A stretch of 64,000 bases of DNA from an uncultured Collinsella sp. (GCA_958369225.1 CATXID010000004.1:62001-126000); one strand, 5' to 3'; positions 41,674 through 50,924 are shown, counted from the stretch's first letter. The notes: generated by a model not told the origin, from the sequence alone. Made by a program: numbers and translations.

Positions 41674-42822
41674 GTGTCGGAAAATAGGGATTACTACGAG
41701 GTACTTGGCGTTGACAAGGATGCCGACGCGCGGACGATCAAGCGCGCGTTTCTAAAGAAAGCCCGTACGGTACACCCGGATGTTTCGGACGATCCCGAGG
41801 CCGAGGCCAAGTTCAAAGAGCTCAACGAGGCCTATTCCGTTCTTTCCGACGAGCAGAAGCGTGCTAACTACGACCGTTACGGCACCGCGGACGGCCCCGG
41901 TGGCTCTGGCTATGTCGACATCAACGATATCTTTGGCGGCATGGGCATGGACGACCTGTTCTCGTCGTTCTTTGGCGGCGGCGCCGGCGGTGGCGCTCGC
42001 AGCCGTCGCGAGCGCCGTCGCGGTCGCGATATGGCCATCTCCCTTTCGGTGACGCTCGAGGAGGCGGCGCTCGGCTGCAAAAAGACGATCAGCTACGACC
42101 GCCTTGCTCCTTGCGATGACTGCAATGGTACCGGCAAGGCCGAGGGCGCGACCGAAAAGCAGTGCAGCCGCTGTCACGGCACGGGCTATGTGACGACGGT
42201 CCAGCGTTCTTTCCTGGGCCAGGTTCAGTCCTCTTCGCCCTGTCCTGACTGCCACGGCGAAGGCACGGTCATCGATCATCCCTGCGAGACCTGCGATGGC
42301 CAGGGCCGTACGCCTTCTCACGAAAAGATTGACATCGATATTCCCGCCGGTGTTTCGACCGGTCGCCAGCTGCGCGTGAGTGGTTTTGGCGAGGCCGGCC
42401 TTCGTGGCGAGCCGTCGGGCGACCTGATCGTCAACGTGCGTGTCGCCGACCATGAGCGTTTTAAGCGTAATGGTGATGACCTCTATCTGGTGAGCGATAT
42501 CTCGATTGCGCAGGCCGCGCTCGGTTGCGAGATTGAGGTTGAGGGCATTATGCCTGACGAGGTCGTTAAAGTAACGGTTCCCGCCGGCACACAGTACGGT
42601 GACACCGTGAGCGTCAACAACTACGGCATGCCGCGTATCGGCGGTGGCGGCTCGCGTGGTCGTCTGATTGTGCAGCTGCGCGTGGTCGTTCCCACCAATC
42701 TCTCCAACAAGCAGCGCGAGTTGCTTCGCGCCTTTGCCGACGAGATGGGCGATGACGTCGCATCCGGTAAGAAGTCGGTGACCGACCGTATCAAGAGTGC
42801 CCTCGACGACATCCTCGATTAA
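41674..42822 (+). CDS. dnaJ: chaperone DnaJ
   Basis: 382 residues, full length. J domain with HPDVSDD, Gly-rich linker (IFGGMGMDDLFSSFFGGG), zinc finger of four CxxCxGxG repeats (CDDCNGTG, CSRCHGTG, CPDCHGEG, CETCDGQG) and both C-terminal beta domains. It delivers substrates to DnaK. GTG 41674 follows GGAAGGA (41660-41666) and matches the family start. dnaK and grpE are not nearby. mtaB starts 9 bp downstream. Confidence 0.95.
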   Translation: MSENRDYYEVLGVDKDADARTIKRAFLKKARTVHPDVSDDPEAEAKFKELNEAYSVLSDEQKRANYDRYGTADGPGGSGYVDINDIFGGMGMDDLFSSFFGGGAGGGARSRRERRRGRDMAISLSVTLEEAALGCKKTISYDRLAPCDDCNGTGKAEGATEKQCSRCHGTGYVTTVQRSFLGQVQSSSPCPDCHGEGTVIDHPCETCDGQGRTPSHEKIDIDIPAGVSTGRQLRVSGFGEAGLRGEPSGDLIVNVRVADHERFKRNGDDLYLVSDISIAQAALGCEIEVEGIMPDEVVKVTVPAGTQYGDTVSVNNYGMPRIGGGGSRGRLIVQLRVVVPTNLSNKQRELLRAFADEMGDDVASGKKSVTDRIKSALDDILD

Positions 42823-42831
42823 GGAGCCCGT

Positions 42832-44124
42832 GTGCTCGCACCTCATATCTCTGTTGTCAACCTCGGTTGTCGTGTCAACCGGGTTGAGTCCGACCGTATC
42901 ACTGCCGATCTTATGCGCCTGGGCTTTGCGATGGTGGATCCCCGGGACGCCGATCTGATCGTTATCAATACCTGTGCCGTGACGGGGGAGGCCGAGGCCA
43001 AGACCCGCAAGGCCGTCCGTCACGCCCTGGCCTATCCCGGCGAGCCTTACGTGGTCGTAACCGGCTGCGTCGTCAACCTGCATCCCGAGGAGCTGCTGGA
43101 GCTCTCCGATCGCGTGATCGCCGAACCGTCCAAGATAGACGTCGCCGAGCGCGTCTGCGAGGTGCTGGGTGTCGAATCCGATAGCGTGCCCGCCTGCAGC
43201 GATGGCGACGTGGTCGATGCGCTCGGCCGTTCGCGGCTGGGCGTGAAGATCCAGGATGGCTGCAACCACCGCTGTACCTATTGCATCGTGTGGAAGGCCC
43301 GCGGCCCCGAGCGTTCCGTGCCCGTCGAGTCCGTGCTCGAACAGGTGCGTGAAGCCCAGGAGGCCGGCGTGCCCGAGGTTGTGCTGACCGGCGTGAACCT
43401 GGGTGCCTATGACGGCAAGAGCGCGACCGACGAACATGTCGAGATCGATGAGCTGCTCCAGGCCATCATGGAGCGCACCGAGATCGCCCATGTGCGCATC
43501 TCCTCGGTGGAGCCCATGGATATTTCCGAGCGCTTGCTCAAGGTGATGGCTCGCTATCCGAAGCGTATCGCGCCGTTTTTGCACCTTCCCGTGCAGTCTG
43601 GCTGCACGGCGACGCTGCATCGCATGGGCCGACCCTATAGCGCCGAGGCCTTTGAGGACACGGTGCGCATGATTCGCACCAACTTGCCCCAGGCGTCTCT
43701 TTCGTGCGATGTCATCGTCGGTTTTCCTGGCGAGACGGACGAGGAGTTCGAGGAGTCGCTGGCGCTGTGCCGTCGCGTGGGCTTTTCGCGCATGCACGTG
43801 TTCCGCTATAGCAAGCGCCCCGGCACCCTCGCCGCCGACATGCCCGACCAGGTACCCCCTGAGGTCATGGCCGAACGCAGCCGTCGCATGCGTGCCGCCG
43901 CACAGGAGCTTGCGATCGCCGATGCCCGCCGCCGCGTGGGCACGGTCGAGCGTGCGGTGCTCGAGTATGGCGACAACCTGACGCTCGGCTCGTTCCATCA
44001 TGCCCGTCTTGATGATACCTGTGGACTCACAGCCCCGTGCCTGCTCGATGTTGCTATCATCGGAGTCGATGATTCCGGCTTGGTCCATGCACGCAGGGAG
44101 GTTCATGGAAGCCTCGAAGATTAG
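42832..44124 (+). CDS. mtaB: tRNA t6A37 methylthiotransferase MtaB
   Basis: 430 residues. A radical SAM methylthiotransferase converting t6A37 to ms2t6A37. N-terminal UPF0004 domain with LGCRVNRVES, VINTCAVTGEAEAKTRKAVRHA and VVTGCV cluster cysteines; radical SAM QDGCNHRCTYCIV near residue 140; TRAM-like C-terminus. The LGCRVN and CAVT motifs favour MtaB over MiaB or RimO; RimO is encoded separately at 58427. GTG 42832 follows AAGGAG. It overlaps phoH by 20 bp. Confidence 0.92.
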   Translation: MLAPHISVVNLGCRVNRVESDRITADLMRLGFAMVDPRDADLIVINTCAVTGEAEAKTRKAVRHALAYPGEPYVVVTGCVVNLHPEELLELSDRVIAEPSKIDVAERVCEVLGVESDSVPACSDGDVVDALGRSRLGVKIQDGCNHRCTYCIVWKARGPERSVPVESVLEQVREAQEAGVPEVVLTGVNLGAYDGKSATDEHVEIDELLQAIMERTEIAHVRISSVEPMDISERLLKVMARYPKRIAPFLHLPVQSGCTATLHRMGRPYSAEAFEDTVRMIRTNLPQASLSCDVIVGFPGETDEEFEESLALCRRVGFSRMHVFRYSKRPGTLAADMPDQVPPEVMAERSRRMRAAAQELAIADARRRVGTVERAVLEYGDNLTLGSFHHARLDDTCGLTAPCLLDVAIIGVDDSGLVHARREVHGSLED

Positions 44125-45091
44125 ACTTACCGTTCCCGAGGGTATCGACCCCTCGCGCGTTTTGGGCGCCGGCGATGGCGTCCTTCGTGCGCTCGAGAAC
44201 TTGGTGCGCGCCCATGTGGTTGCCCGTGGTGACAGCGTTGCCGTGAGCGGCGATCCGGACGAGGTCGAGCTGGTCGCGCGTTTTTTCGAACATGCCTTTC
44301 GTGAGGCTGCTGCCGGGCGCACGCTTTCTGCCGATGATGTCTCGCGCTGTCTGGCCGTTCTGCGCGACGGCGAGCATGATGCCTCGTCGTTGCGCGATGA
44401 CGTGCTGCTATCGTATCGCGGTCGCGTCATCCGCCCCAAGACGCTCGGTCAAAAGCGCTATGTGGATGCCATCCGCTCTTCTACCATCACGTTTGGCCTG
44501 GGCCCTGCCGGTACCGGTAAAACCTATCTGGCCATGGCGCTCGCCGTTGCCGCGCTCAAGCGCCATGAGGTAGGCCGCCTGATCCTGACGCGCCCGGTTG
44601 TCGAGGCGGGGGAGAACCTGGGCTTTTTGCCCGGCACCCTCGAGGAAAAGATCGATCCGTATATGCGCCCGCTCTATGATGCCCTCTTTGACATGATGGA
44701 TCGCGAGCGCACCGATGAGCTTATGGAGCGTGGCGTGATCGAGATCGCCCCGCTCGCCTACATGCGCGGTCGAACGCTGAGTGATGCCTTTGTGGTGCTC
44801 GATGAGGCACAAAACACGACGCCCGAGCAGATGAAGATGTTCCTGACGCGCCTGGGTTTTAATTCCAAGTTCGTGATTACCGGCGACCTGAGCCAGCGTG
44901 ACCTGGTGGGTCGTCGCGGCGGTCTTGCCGATGTTGAGCGGATTTTGGGTCGCGTCGACGATGTGGCGTTTTCTCACCTGGAGCGCGCCGATGTGGTGCG
45001 CCATGCCCTGGTGGGCCGTATTGTTGAGGCCTATGATGCATACGACGATGCGCGTGAGCGGCGCGCACACGATCGAAAGGAGTCCCGTTGA
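44105..45091 (+). CDS. phoH: PhoH-like ATPase
   Basis: 328 residues. A P-loop ATPase commonly linked to YbeY and RNA metabolism. Walker A GLGPAGTGKTYLA near residue 137 and Walker B VVLDEAQNTT near 230 (helicase superfamily 1-like); an N-terminal KH-like region lies at ~1-90. ATG 44105 follows GGGAGG; the upstream in-frame starts lie within mtaB. It overlaps ybeY by 4 bp (TTGA). Confidence 0.95.
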   Translation: MEASKIRLTVPEGIDPSRVLGAGDGVLRALENLVRAHVVARGDSVAVSGDPDEVELVARFFEHAFREAAAGRTLSADDVSRCLAVLRDGEHDASSLRDDVLLSYRGRVIRPKTLGQKRYVDAIRSSTITFGLGPAGTGKTYLAMALAVAALKRHEVGRLILTRPVVEAGENLGFLPGTLEEKIDPYMRPLYDALFDMMDRERTDELMERGVIEIAPLAYMRGRTLSDAFVVLDEAQNTTPEQMKMFLTRLGFNSKFVITGDLSQRDLVGRRGGLADVERILGRVDDVAFSHLERADVVRHALVGRIVEAYDAYDDARERRAHDRKESR

Positions 45092-45597
45092 GTGTATTGA
45101 TCAGCAACGATGCCGAGCTCGATACGCTGCTCGATGCTCAGGAGGTGGAGCACATCTGCGGAGTTGTGCTTGCCGCCGAGGGCGTTGAGCGTGAGGTCGA
45201 GATTTCCCTTTCGTATGTCGATGAAGACGAGATGCACGAGCTCAACCATGAGTGGCGTGGTATCGATCGCACGACCGACGTGCTCTCGTTTGAATGCGAC
45301 TCGGCCTTTGACGAGGACATTCCCGCTGACGAGACGCTCGAGCTCGGCGATATTATCCTGGCGCCGCAGGTTATTGCCCGCCAGGCCCCCGGCTTTGGCA
45401 ACAGCCCCGCCGATGAGTGCCGACTGATGCTCGTGCACGGAATGCTGCACCTGCTGGGTTACGACCACATCGAGGACGATGAGGCCGAGGTCATGGAGGC
45501 ACGCGAGGATGCCATCCTGCGCGACCTGGCGCTTGAGCGCGGCGAGGACCCCAAACTCGTCCACGTCGGCCCCATAACCAATCATGCCCACGACTAG
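45088..45597 (+). CDS. ybeY: endoribonuclease YbeY
   Basis: 169 residues. A zinc metalloprotein in 16S rRNA maturation and ribosome quality control. The zinc motif HGMLHLLGYDH is near residue 115; TDVLSFEC and LGDIILAPQV are family blocks. TTG 45088 overlaps the phoH stop and follows AAAGGAG. The phoH-ybeY-dgkA-era-recO order is strongly conserved in Gram-positives. Confidence 0.96.
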   Translation: MSVLISNDAELDTLLDAQEVEHICGVVLAAEGVEREVEISLSYVDEDEMHELNHEWRGIDRTTDVLSFECDSAFDEDIPADETLELGDIILAPQVIARQAPGFGNSPADECRLMLVHGMLHLLGYDHIEDDEAEVMEAREDAILRDLALERGEDPKLVHVGPITNHAHD

Positions 45598-45606
45598 GAG
45601 CCGTCT

Positions 45607-45984
45607 ATGATTCCCGGATCGAACAAGGACCATCCGTCCTTTTTAAAGTCGTTCTCATACGCGATGGAGGGCTTCGTCACTGCCGTCAAGACCGAGCGCA
45701 ATATCAAGGTCATGCTCGCGGCGGGCGTGTGCACCGTCATTGCCGGCTGCATCGTGGGGCTCGATATTGCCGAATGGGCTACGGTCATCATCTGCTGCGG
45801 CCTGGTGATTCACGGCGAGCTGTGCAATACCGCCATGGAGGCGATTGTGGACCTGGCGACCCAGGAGCTGCATCCGCTGGCCAAGCGCGCGAAGGATATC
45901 GCCGCTGCCTCTGTATACGTTCTTTCCATTACCGCCGCGATCGTGGGCTTGCTTGTCTTTGCTCACGCGCTCGACTTTATTTAG
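45607..45984 (+). CDS. dgkA: undecaprenol/diacylglycerol kinase (DgkA family)
   Basis: 125 residues, three predicted membrane helices. It phosphorylates undecaprenol (Gram-positive type) or diacylglycerol. N-terminal SFSYAMEGFVTAVKTERNIKVM, ATP/metal region ELCNTAMEAIVDLATQELHPLAKRAKD and a C-terminal helix fit the family. AGGAG precedes the ATG. Position between ybeY and era favours the undecaprenol kinase role, which I cannot confirm from sequence. Confidence 0.92.
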   Translation: MIPGSNKDHPSFLKSFSYAMEGFVTAVKTERNIKVMLAAGVCTVIAGCIVGLDIAEWATVIICCGLVIHGELCNTAMEAIVDLATQELHPLAKRAKDIAAASVYVLSITAAIVGLLVFAHALDFI

Positions 45985-45996
45985 AAAGGGATTCCC

Positions 45997-47067
45997 ATGT
46001 CCGACAATATGCAGCCTACCGATGAAGTTTTGGACGACGAGGTCCTGGACGAGGCCGAAGGCGCTGCTTCGTTTGACGAGGTCGAGGAGTTCGACCCGTT
46101 TGAGGGTATGAGCGACGAGGAACTCGATGCCCTGTGCGATGAGGATGAGGGCCTCGCGGGCTTTGGCGACGTGGAACCCGGTTTCCGCAGCGGCTTTGTG
46201 GCCCTGGTCGGTCGCCCCAACGCCGGCAAGTCTACGCTGCTCAACGCCTGTTACGGCAAGAAGGTCGCCATCACCTCTCCGGTGGCCCAGACGACCCGCC
46301 GCCGTATGCGCGCCGTCGTCAACCGCCCCGGTTATCAGCTGGTTTTTGTCGATACCCCGGGTATTCATAAGCCCAAGGATGGCTTAGGTTCCGAGCTCAA
46401 CAAGAGCGCGTTGTTCGAACTGAACGATGTCGATGTCGTCGCGTTTCTGATCGACGCCACCAAGCCGATCGGCAGGGGAGACGCTTGGGTCGCTGAACGC
46501 GTCAAGAATGCCCGCTGCAAGAAGGTTCTGGTGCTCACGAAGGCCGATGAGGCCGATCCCGCCCAGGTTATGGAGCAGCTCAAGTCCGCTCACGAGTTTA
46601 TGGAATACGACGACGAGATCGTGACGTCGTCGGTCAAGAACTTCAACGTCGATGCGTTTATCGAGACCGTCGCTCGCTTTTTGCCCGAGGGCCCGCGCTG
46701 GTTCCCTGAGGACATGGGCACCGACGCGTCCGACGAGACCCTCGTGGCCGAGTTTGTGCGCGAGAAGGTCCTGCGTCGTACCCGCGACGAGATCCCTCAC
46801 TCCGTGGGCGTCATCTGTGACACGCTCGAGCAGACTAAGAAGGTCCTGCGCGTGCACGCCACGATTTACGTCGAGCGCGAGGGGCAGAAGGGCATCATCA
46901 TCGGCAAGGGCGGCGAGATGATCAAGCATATCGGTATCGACGCCCGTCGCGATCTTGAGCGCATCTTTGGCACTCAGGTCTTTTTGGAGCTCGACGTGAA
47001 GGTCAAGGCCGGCTGGCGCGATGACGAGGCGCAGATCCGTCGCTTTGGCTACAATGCCGAAGATTAA
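45997..47067 (+). CDS. era: GTPase Era with acidic N-terminal extension
   Basis: 356 residues. Era binds the 16S rRNA 3' end during 30S assembly. G1 GRPNAGKST near residue 70, switch TSPVAQTTRRRM, G3 DTPGIH, G4 TKAD, and the C-terminal KH domain with GIIIGKGGEMIKHIG. The first ~62 residues are an Asp/Glu-rich extension (about 27 acidic residues) not found in typical ~300-residue Era. The ATG follows GAAAGGG. Its start is supported because the next in-frame ATG codons (46009 and 46108) also lie within the acidic extension. Confidence 0.95.
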   Translation: MSDNMQPTDEVLDDEVLDEAEGAASFDEVEEFDPFEGMSDEELDALCDEDEGLAGFGDVEPGFRSGFVALVGRPNAGKSTLLNACYGKKVAITSPVAQTTRRRMRAVVNRPGYQLVFVDTPGIHKPKDGLGSELNKSALFELNDVDVVAFLIDATKPIGRGDAWVAERVKNARCKKVLVLTKADEADPAQVMEQLKSAHEFMEYDDEIVTSSVKNFNVDAFIETVARFLPEGPRWFPEDMGTDASDETLVAEFVREKVLRRTRDEIPHSVGVICDTLEQTKKVLRVHATIYVEREGQKGIIIGKGGEMIKHIGIDARRDLERIFGTQVFLELDVKVKAGWRDDEAQIRRFGYNAED

Positions 47068-47079
47068 GCCTCGGCGTTC

Positions 47080-47829
47080 ATGGCAGGCTCTCGCACATAT
47101 CGCACAAAGGTGCTCGTCCTCGACAAGACGAAGCTCAAGGAAACCGACCTGATCTTGACGATGCTCGACGAACGGGGGCGGCAGGTGCGTGCCGTGGCTA
47201 AGGGCGCACGTAAGCCTGGCGGTCGCCTTGCGGCCCGCTGCGAGCTCTTCTGTACCGTCGATATGCTGCTCGCGCATGGACGGTCGCTCGACGTGGTTTC
47301 TCAGGCGGAGCTTATGGAGGCGCCGCTCGGTGCTGCTCCTGACTACGAGACGACCTGTGCCGCCAGCGCGATTGCCGAGGTTGCGCGCGTGTGCTCGTTC
47401 GAGGATGCCGAGGATCCATTTACCTTTGCCATCACGCAGCGGGCGCTCACGCTTGTCGGCAGCGGGCTCGACTCGGCACATATGGACCTGCTCGTGGCGG
47501 CCTTTGTCTTTAAGCTGCTGTCGCACGTTGGTTACCGACCCGATTTCTCGGCATGCGTGCTGTGCGGAGACCCCATGCTGTCGTATTTTTCGCCCCAGGC
47601 GGGCGGCCTCATGTGCGGCTCATGCGCGTCGAGCGTTCCGGGCGCCGAGTTGGTCTCAACCGGCGAGGTTGCATGGCTGCGCGCCCTCATGTCTATGACG
47701 TTCGATGCACTCATCGCCGAGCGAATCGACCCGCATACGGCTGCGTTTTTGCTGGGGCTTTCGCATGTTTGGGCCGCCACGCACACCGATCAGCGGCTCC
47801 GTGCGATGGAATTCATGTTGGGTCGGTGA
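47080..47829 (+). CDS. recO: DNA repair protein RecO
   Basis: 249 residues. RecO loads RecA on SSB-coated DNA with RecR. N-terminal OB-fold (TKVLVLDKTKLKETDLI, VRAVAKGARKPGG), a helical domain, and a zinc finger with CVLCG...CGSCA near residues 160-187. The ATG is 12 bp after era. A functional partner of recA in recombination; no SOS box was seen at this gene. Confidence 0.93.
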   Translation: MAGSRTYRTKVLVLDKTKLKETDLILTMLDERGRQVRAVAKGARKPGGRLAARCELFCTVDMLLAHGRSLDVVSQAELMEAPLGAAPDYETTCAASAIAEVARVCSFEDAEDPFTFAITQRALTLVGSGLDSAHMDLLVAAFVFKLLSHVGYRPDFSACVLCGDPMLSYFSPQAGGLMCGSCASSVPGAELVSTGEVAWLRALMSMTFDALIAERIDPHTAAFLLGLSHVWAATHTDQRLRAMEFMLGR

Positions 47830-47853
47830 TGATACGCAGGCGCGCTCCGCTTG

Positions 47854-47862
47854 TGGTAACAT
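47854..47862 (+). promoter_or_regulatory. rpsO extended -10
   Basis: TGG-TAACAT, about 105 bp before the rpsO start, with no good -35. The intervening leader contains GC-rich complementary stretches and could host S15 feedback control, which is known in several phyla; no specific S15 site was identified. Confidence 0.45.
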
Positions 47863-47967
47863 ACCGACCTGTTGGTACCTCGACCTTGGATGTTCGCTCC
47901 ACCGGCGGCTTCCCAGTCCGAGGCGAATAGAGTCGTCCGCGGGCGACGCGAAACGAAAGGTGAAACA

Positions 47968-48246
47968 ATGACTGTTTCCAAAGAGCGCAAGGCGGAGCTG
48001 ACCGCCCAGTTCGGTAACTCCCCGGTCGATACCGGTAACCCCAAGGTTCAGGTCGCCATCCTGTCCGAGCGCATCAAGGAGCTGACCGAGCACATGAAGT
48101 CCCACCAGAAGGACTTCCACACCCGTCGTGGCCTGCTCATGCTCGTCGGCCGTCGTCGTCGTCTTCTCTCCTACATCAAGAAGAACGACATCGTCGAGTA
48201 CCGTGAGCTCATCAAGGCTCTGGGCATCCGCGACAACATCCAGTAA
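47968..48246 (+). CDS. rpsO: 30S ribosomal protein S15
   Basis: 92 residues, MTVSKERKAELTAQFG, DTGNPKVQVAILSERIKELTEHM and LVGRRRRLLSYIKKND are S15 hallmarks. ATG 47968 follows GAAAGGTG; the longer frame from 47872 is leader. rpsO-pnp adjacency is conserved, but here a terminator separates them. Confidence 0.97.
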   Translation: MTVSKERKAELTAQFGNSPVDTGNPKVQVAILSERIKELTEHMKSHQKDFHTRRGLLMLVGRRRRLLSYIKKNDIVEYRELIKALGIRDNIQ

Positions 48247-48262
48247 GGATTTGTACATGCTA

Positions 48263-48293
48263 AGAGCGTCCTGCGCAGCGGGGCGCTCTTTTT
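48263..48293 (+). terminator. rpsO terminator
   Basis: AGAGCGTCC (48263-48271) pairs with GGGCGCTCT (48281-48289), one wobble, followed by TTTTT. Confidence 0.85.
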
Positions 48294-48396
48294 GTGTAAG
48301 GGCGTGAACAATCACGCTCTGAAGCGTGGCGGGGGCAGGGGGCCCGCGTCACATGAGAAGCCCGCAGGCAAGGGGCCTGTGGGGTAAAGGAGAACA

Positions 48397-50643
48397 ATGA
48401 CACTCGTATCCAAGACCTTTGAGCTGTACGGCAAGACCTACACCTTCGAGTCTGGCGAGCTTGCCAAGCAGGCCACCGGCGCTTGTCTGGTCAAGCAGGG
48501 CGACACCACGATGCTCGACACCGTGGTCGTCTCCAAGGAGCGCAAGAATTACGACTTCTTCCCGCTGACCGTCGACTTCAACGAGAAGATGTACGCTGCC
48601 GGCCGTATCCCGGGTGGCTACCTCAAGCGCGAGGGCCGTCCCAGCGAGAAGGCCACGCTCACGGCTCGTATGATCGACCGCCCGATCCGCCCGAGCTTCC
48701 CGGACGGCTTCCGCAACGAGGTGCATATCGTCGCCACCTCGCTCGTCGCCGACCAGGTCAACCCCTTCGACGTCATCAACGTCATGGGTGCTTCGCTGGC
48801 CATGACGCTCGGCGGCGTGCCCTTCGAGGGTCCGCTTGCCTGTGTGCGCATCGGCCGCAACGTGGAGACCGGCGAGTTTATCGTCAACCCCACTTATGAG
48901 GAGCGCGAGAACTCCGACCTGGACCTGGAGCTGGGCGGCTCTGCCGACTTCATCTCGATGGTCGAGGCCGGCGCCGAGGAGATCTCCGAGGACGACATGC
49001 TCGCCGCTATGAAGTTTGGTCAGGAGGCCCTCGCTGCCTTCTGCCAGGCCCAAGACGAGTTCGTTGCCGAGTGGGAGCAGGTCAACGGCGCTATCGCCAA
49101 GAAGGAGTACCCGCTCGATCAGCCCGTCGAGGAGGTCCAGGAGCGCATCTTCGCCCACTACGACGAGATGGCCGCTGCCCTGCGCGACGCCGACAAGCTT
49201 TCCCGCATCGGTAAGGTCGAGGCTCTGAAGGAGTCCATCCGCGCCGAGTTCACCGACGAGGAGCAGGCCGCCTGGGAGCGCGAGATCCCCGTTGCACTCA
49301 AGAAGCTCGAGAAGAAGGCCATGCGCACCATGGTCGTCGAGACCGGCGAGCGCGTCGACGGTCGTGCCGCCGACGAGATTCGTCCCATCATGGTGAAGGA
49401 CAACTACCTGCCGCTCGTTCACGGCTCCGGCCTGTTCCAGCGTGGCCAGACCCAGGTGCTCTCCGTCCTGTCGCTCGGTATGCTCAACGAGGGCCAGCGC
49501 CTGGATACCATCGAGCCCACCGAGGGCAAGCGCTATATGCACCACTACAACTTCCCGCCGTTCTGCACCGGCGAGACCGGCCGCATGGGCAGCCCCAAGC
49601 GCCGCGAGATCGGTCACGGCAACCTGGCCGAGCGCGCTCTGCTCCCGGTGCTTCCCGACGAGAACGAGTTCCCCTATGCCATCCGTGTGGTCTCCGAGGT
49701 CATGGAGTCCAACGGCTCCTCTTCGATGGCTTCGACCTGCGGCTCCACGCTCGCCCTTATGGACGGCGGCGTGCCCATTAAGCGCCCGGTCTCCGGTATC
49801 GCCATGGGCCTGATCCAGGAGGAGGGCAAGACCGTGGTCCTGTCCGACATCCAGGGTCTCGAGGACTTCCTGGGCGACATGGACTTTAAGGTCACCGGCA
49901 CCACCGAGGGCATCACCGCCCTGCAGATGGACAACAAGGCCACCGGCCTCACCTTCGATATCTTGGCCCGCGCCCTGCAGCAGGCCAAGGAGGGTCGCGC
50001 CTTCATCCTGCGGAAGATGCTCGATGTGATCCCCGAGCCGCGTCATACCACGCGCAGCACTGCTCCGCGCATCGTCTCCATCCAGGTTCCGACCGATAAG
50101 ATCCGCGACGTCATCGGTTCCGGCGGCAAGGTCATTCGCGGCATCCAGGACGAGACCGGCGCTTCGGTCGACATCCAGGAGGACGGCACCGTCTTTGTCG
50201 GCGGTACCGGCGAGTCCGTCGATCAGGCCGTCGAGCGCATCAAGCTCATCATCAAGGTTCCCGAGCCGGGCGAGGAGTACACCGGTCGCGTGGTCTCCAT
50301 CCAGCCCTTCGGCGCCTTCGTGAACCTGCTGCCCGGTAAGGACGGCCTGCTGCACATCTCCCGCGTTGCCAAGGGCCGCGTGGAGAAGGTCGAGGACGTC
50401 CTCAACGTGGGCGACGAGGTCAAGGTCGTCGTCATCGAGGTCGACGATCGCGGCAAGATCTCGCTCGATCGTCTCGACAAGCCCGAGGCCCCGGCTCGCG
50501 CCGAGGGTGCCTCCGAGGGCGACGGCGAGCACTTCCAGCGTCGTGAGCGTCCGCGTCGCGAGCGCTCCGAGCGCAGCGACCGTCCGCGCCGTCCCGGCGA
50601 CAACGGAGGCCGCAAGCCCCGCCGTCACCACGACGCCGAGTAG
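48397..50643 (+). CDS. pnp: polyribonucleotide nucleotidyltransferase (PNPase)
   Basis: 748 residues. A phosphorolytic 3'-5' exoribonuclease. Two RNase PH domains (~10-220 and ~315-545; GRPSEKATLTARMIDRPIRP, GHGNLAERALLPVLP, STCGSTLALMDGG), a KH domain (IGSGGKVIRGIQDETG near 570) and an S1 domain (YTGRVVSIQPFGAFVNLLPGKDG near 630). The C-terminus is Arg-rich (RRERPRRERSERSDRPRRP), a likely RNA- or partner-binding tail. AAAGGAG precedes the ATG. RNase J and RNase Y genes are also in this window. Confidence 0.98.
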   Translation: MTLVSKTFELYGKTYTFESGELAKQATGACLVKQGDTTMLDTVVVSKERKNYDFFPLTVDFNEKMYAAGRIPGGYLKREGRPSEKATLTARMIDRPIRPSFPDGFRNEVHIVATSLVADQVNPFDVINVMGASLAMTLGGVPFEGPLACVRIGRNVETGEFIVNPTYEERENSDLDLELGGSADFISMVEAGAEEISEDDMLAAMKFGQEALAAFCQAQDEFVAEWEQVNGAIAKKEYPLDQPVEEVQERIFAHYDEMAAALRDADKLSRIGKVEALKESIRAEFTDEEQAAWEREIPVALKKLEKKAMRTMVVETGERVDGRAADEIRPIMVKDNYLPLVHGSGLFQRGQTQVLSVLSLGMLNEGQRLDTIEPTEGKRYMHHYNFPPFCTGETGRMGSPKRREIGHGNLAERALLPVLPDENEFPYAIRVVSEVMESNGSSSMASTCGSTLALMDGGVPIKRPVSGIAMGLIQEEGKTVVLSDIQGLEDFLGDMDFKVTGTTEGITALQMDNKATGLTFDILARALQQAKEGRAFILRKMLDVIPEPRHTTRSTAPRIVSIQVPTDKIRDVIGSGGKVIRGIQDETGASVDIQEDGTVFVGGTGESVDQAVERIKLIIKVPEPGEEYTGRVVSIQPFGAFVNLLPGKDGLLHISRVAKGRVEKVEDVLNVGDEVKVVVIEVDDRGKISLDRLDKPEAPARAEGASEGDGEHFQRRERPRRERSERSDRPRRPGDNGGRKPRRHHDAE

Positions 50644-50667
50644 CAGCCGTACATAAGCAGCTCATGC

Positions 50668-50698
50668 AAGGGCGACTCCGGACAGGGGTCGCCCTTTT
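50668..50698 (+). terminator. pnp terminator
   Basis: AAGGGCGACTCC (50668-50679) pairs with GGGGTCGCCCTT (50685-50696), followed by TTTT. Its 3' arm is also the 5' end of the large stem-loop element that follows. Confidence 0.85.
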
Positions 50699-50839
50699 GC
50701 TTGTGCCCGGGAGGGGCGCATATGAAGTTTCCTGCTCTACAGTCCTGCGCAAGACGGAAAGCACATTAAGTGCTTTCCTTTGCGTGCGGAACTCGCGATA
50801 AACTTCATATGCGTCCCTCCCGGGCGCAAGCAAAAGGGC
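50691..50839. ncRNA. structured stem-loop element, copy 1
   Basis: Outer arms 50691-50730 and 50800-50839 pair over 40 bp with only two G-U wobbles. Inside are conserved unpaired blocks 50731-50748 and 50784-50803, a stem GCGCAA/TTGCGT (50747-50752 with 50780-50785) and an apical hairpin GGAAAGCAC-ATTAA-GTGCTTTCC (50756-50778). The core recurs inverted at 51628-51700 with compensated changes in the stems. It is either a structured RNA or a palindromic mobile repeat; strand of expression is unknown. The published Collinsella-1 motif should be compared. Confidence 0.65.
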
Positions 50840-50884
50840 TGGTTAACGCTGTTGGTCGCTTGCTGGTCTTCTGTTCTTAGTTGA

Positions 50885-50890
50885 TATACT
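50885..50890 (+). promoter_or_regulatory. acetyltransferase -10
   Basis: TATACT, with TTGCTG at 50860-50865 (19-bp spacer), 35 bp before the start codon. Confidence 0.55.
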
Positions 50891-50924
50891 TTTTCGCATC
50901 TAACGCTTAGCCTAGGGGGTTGGC

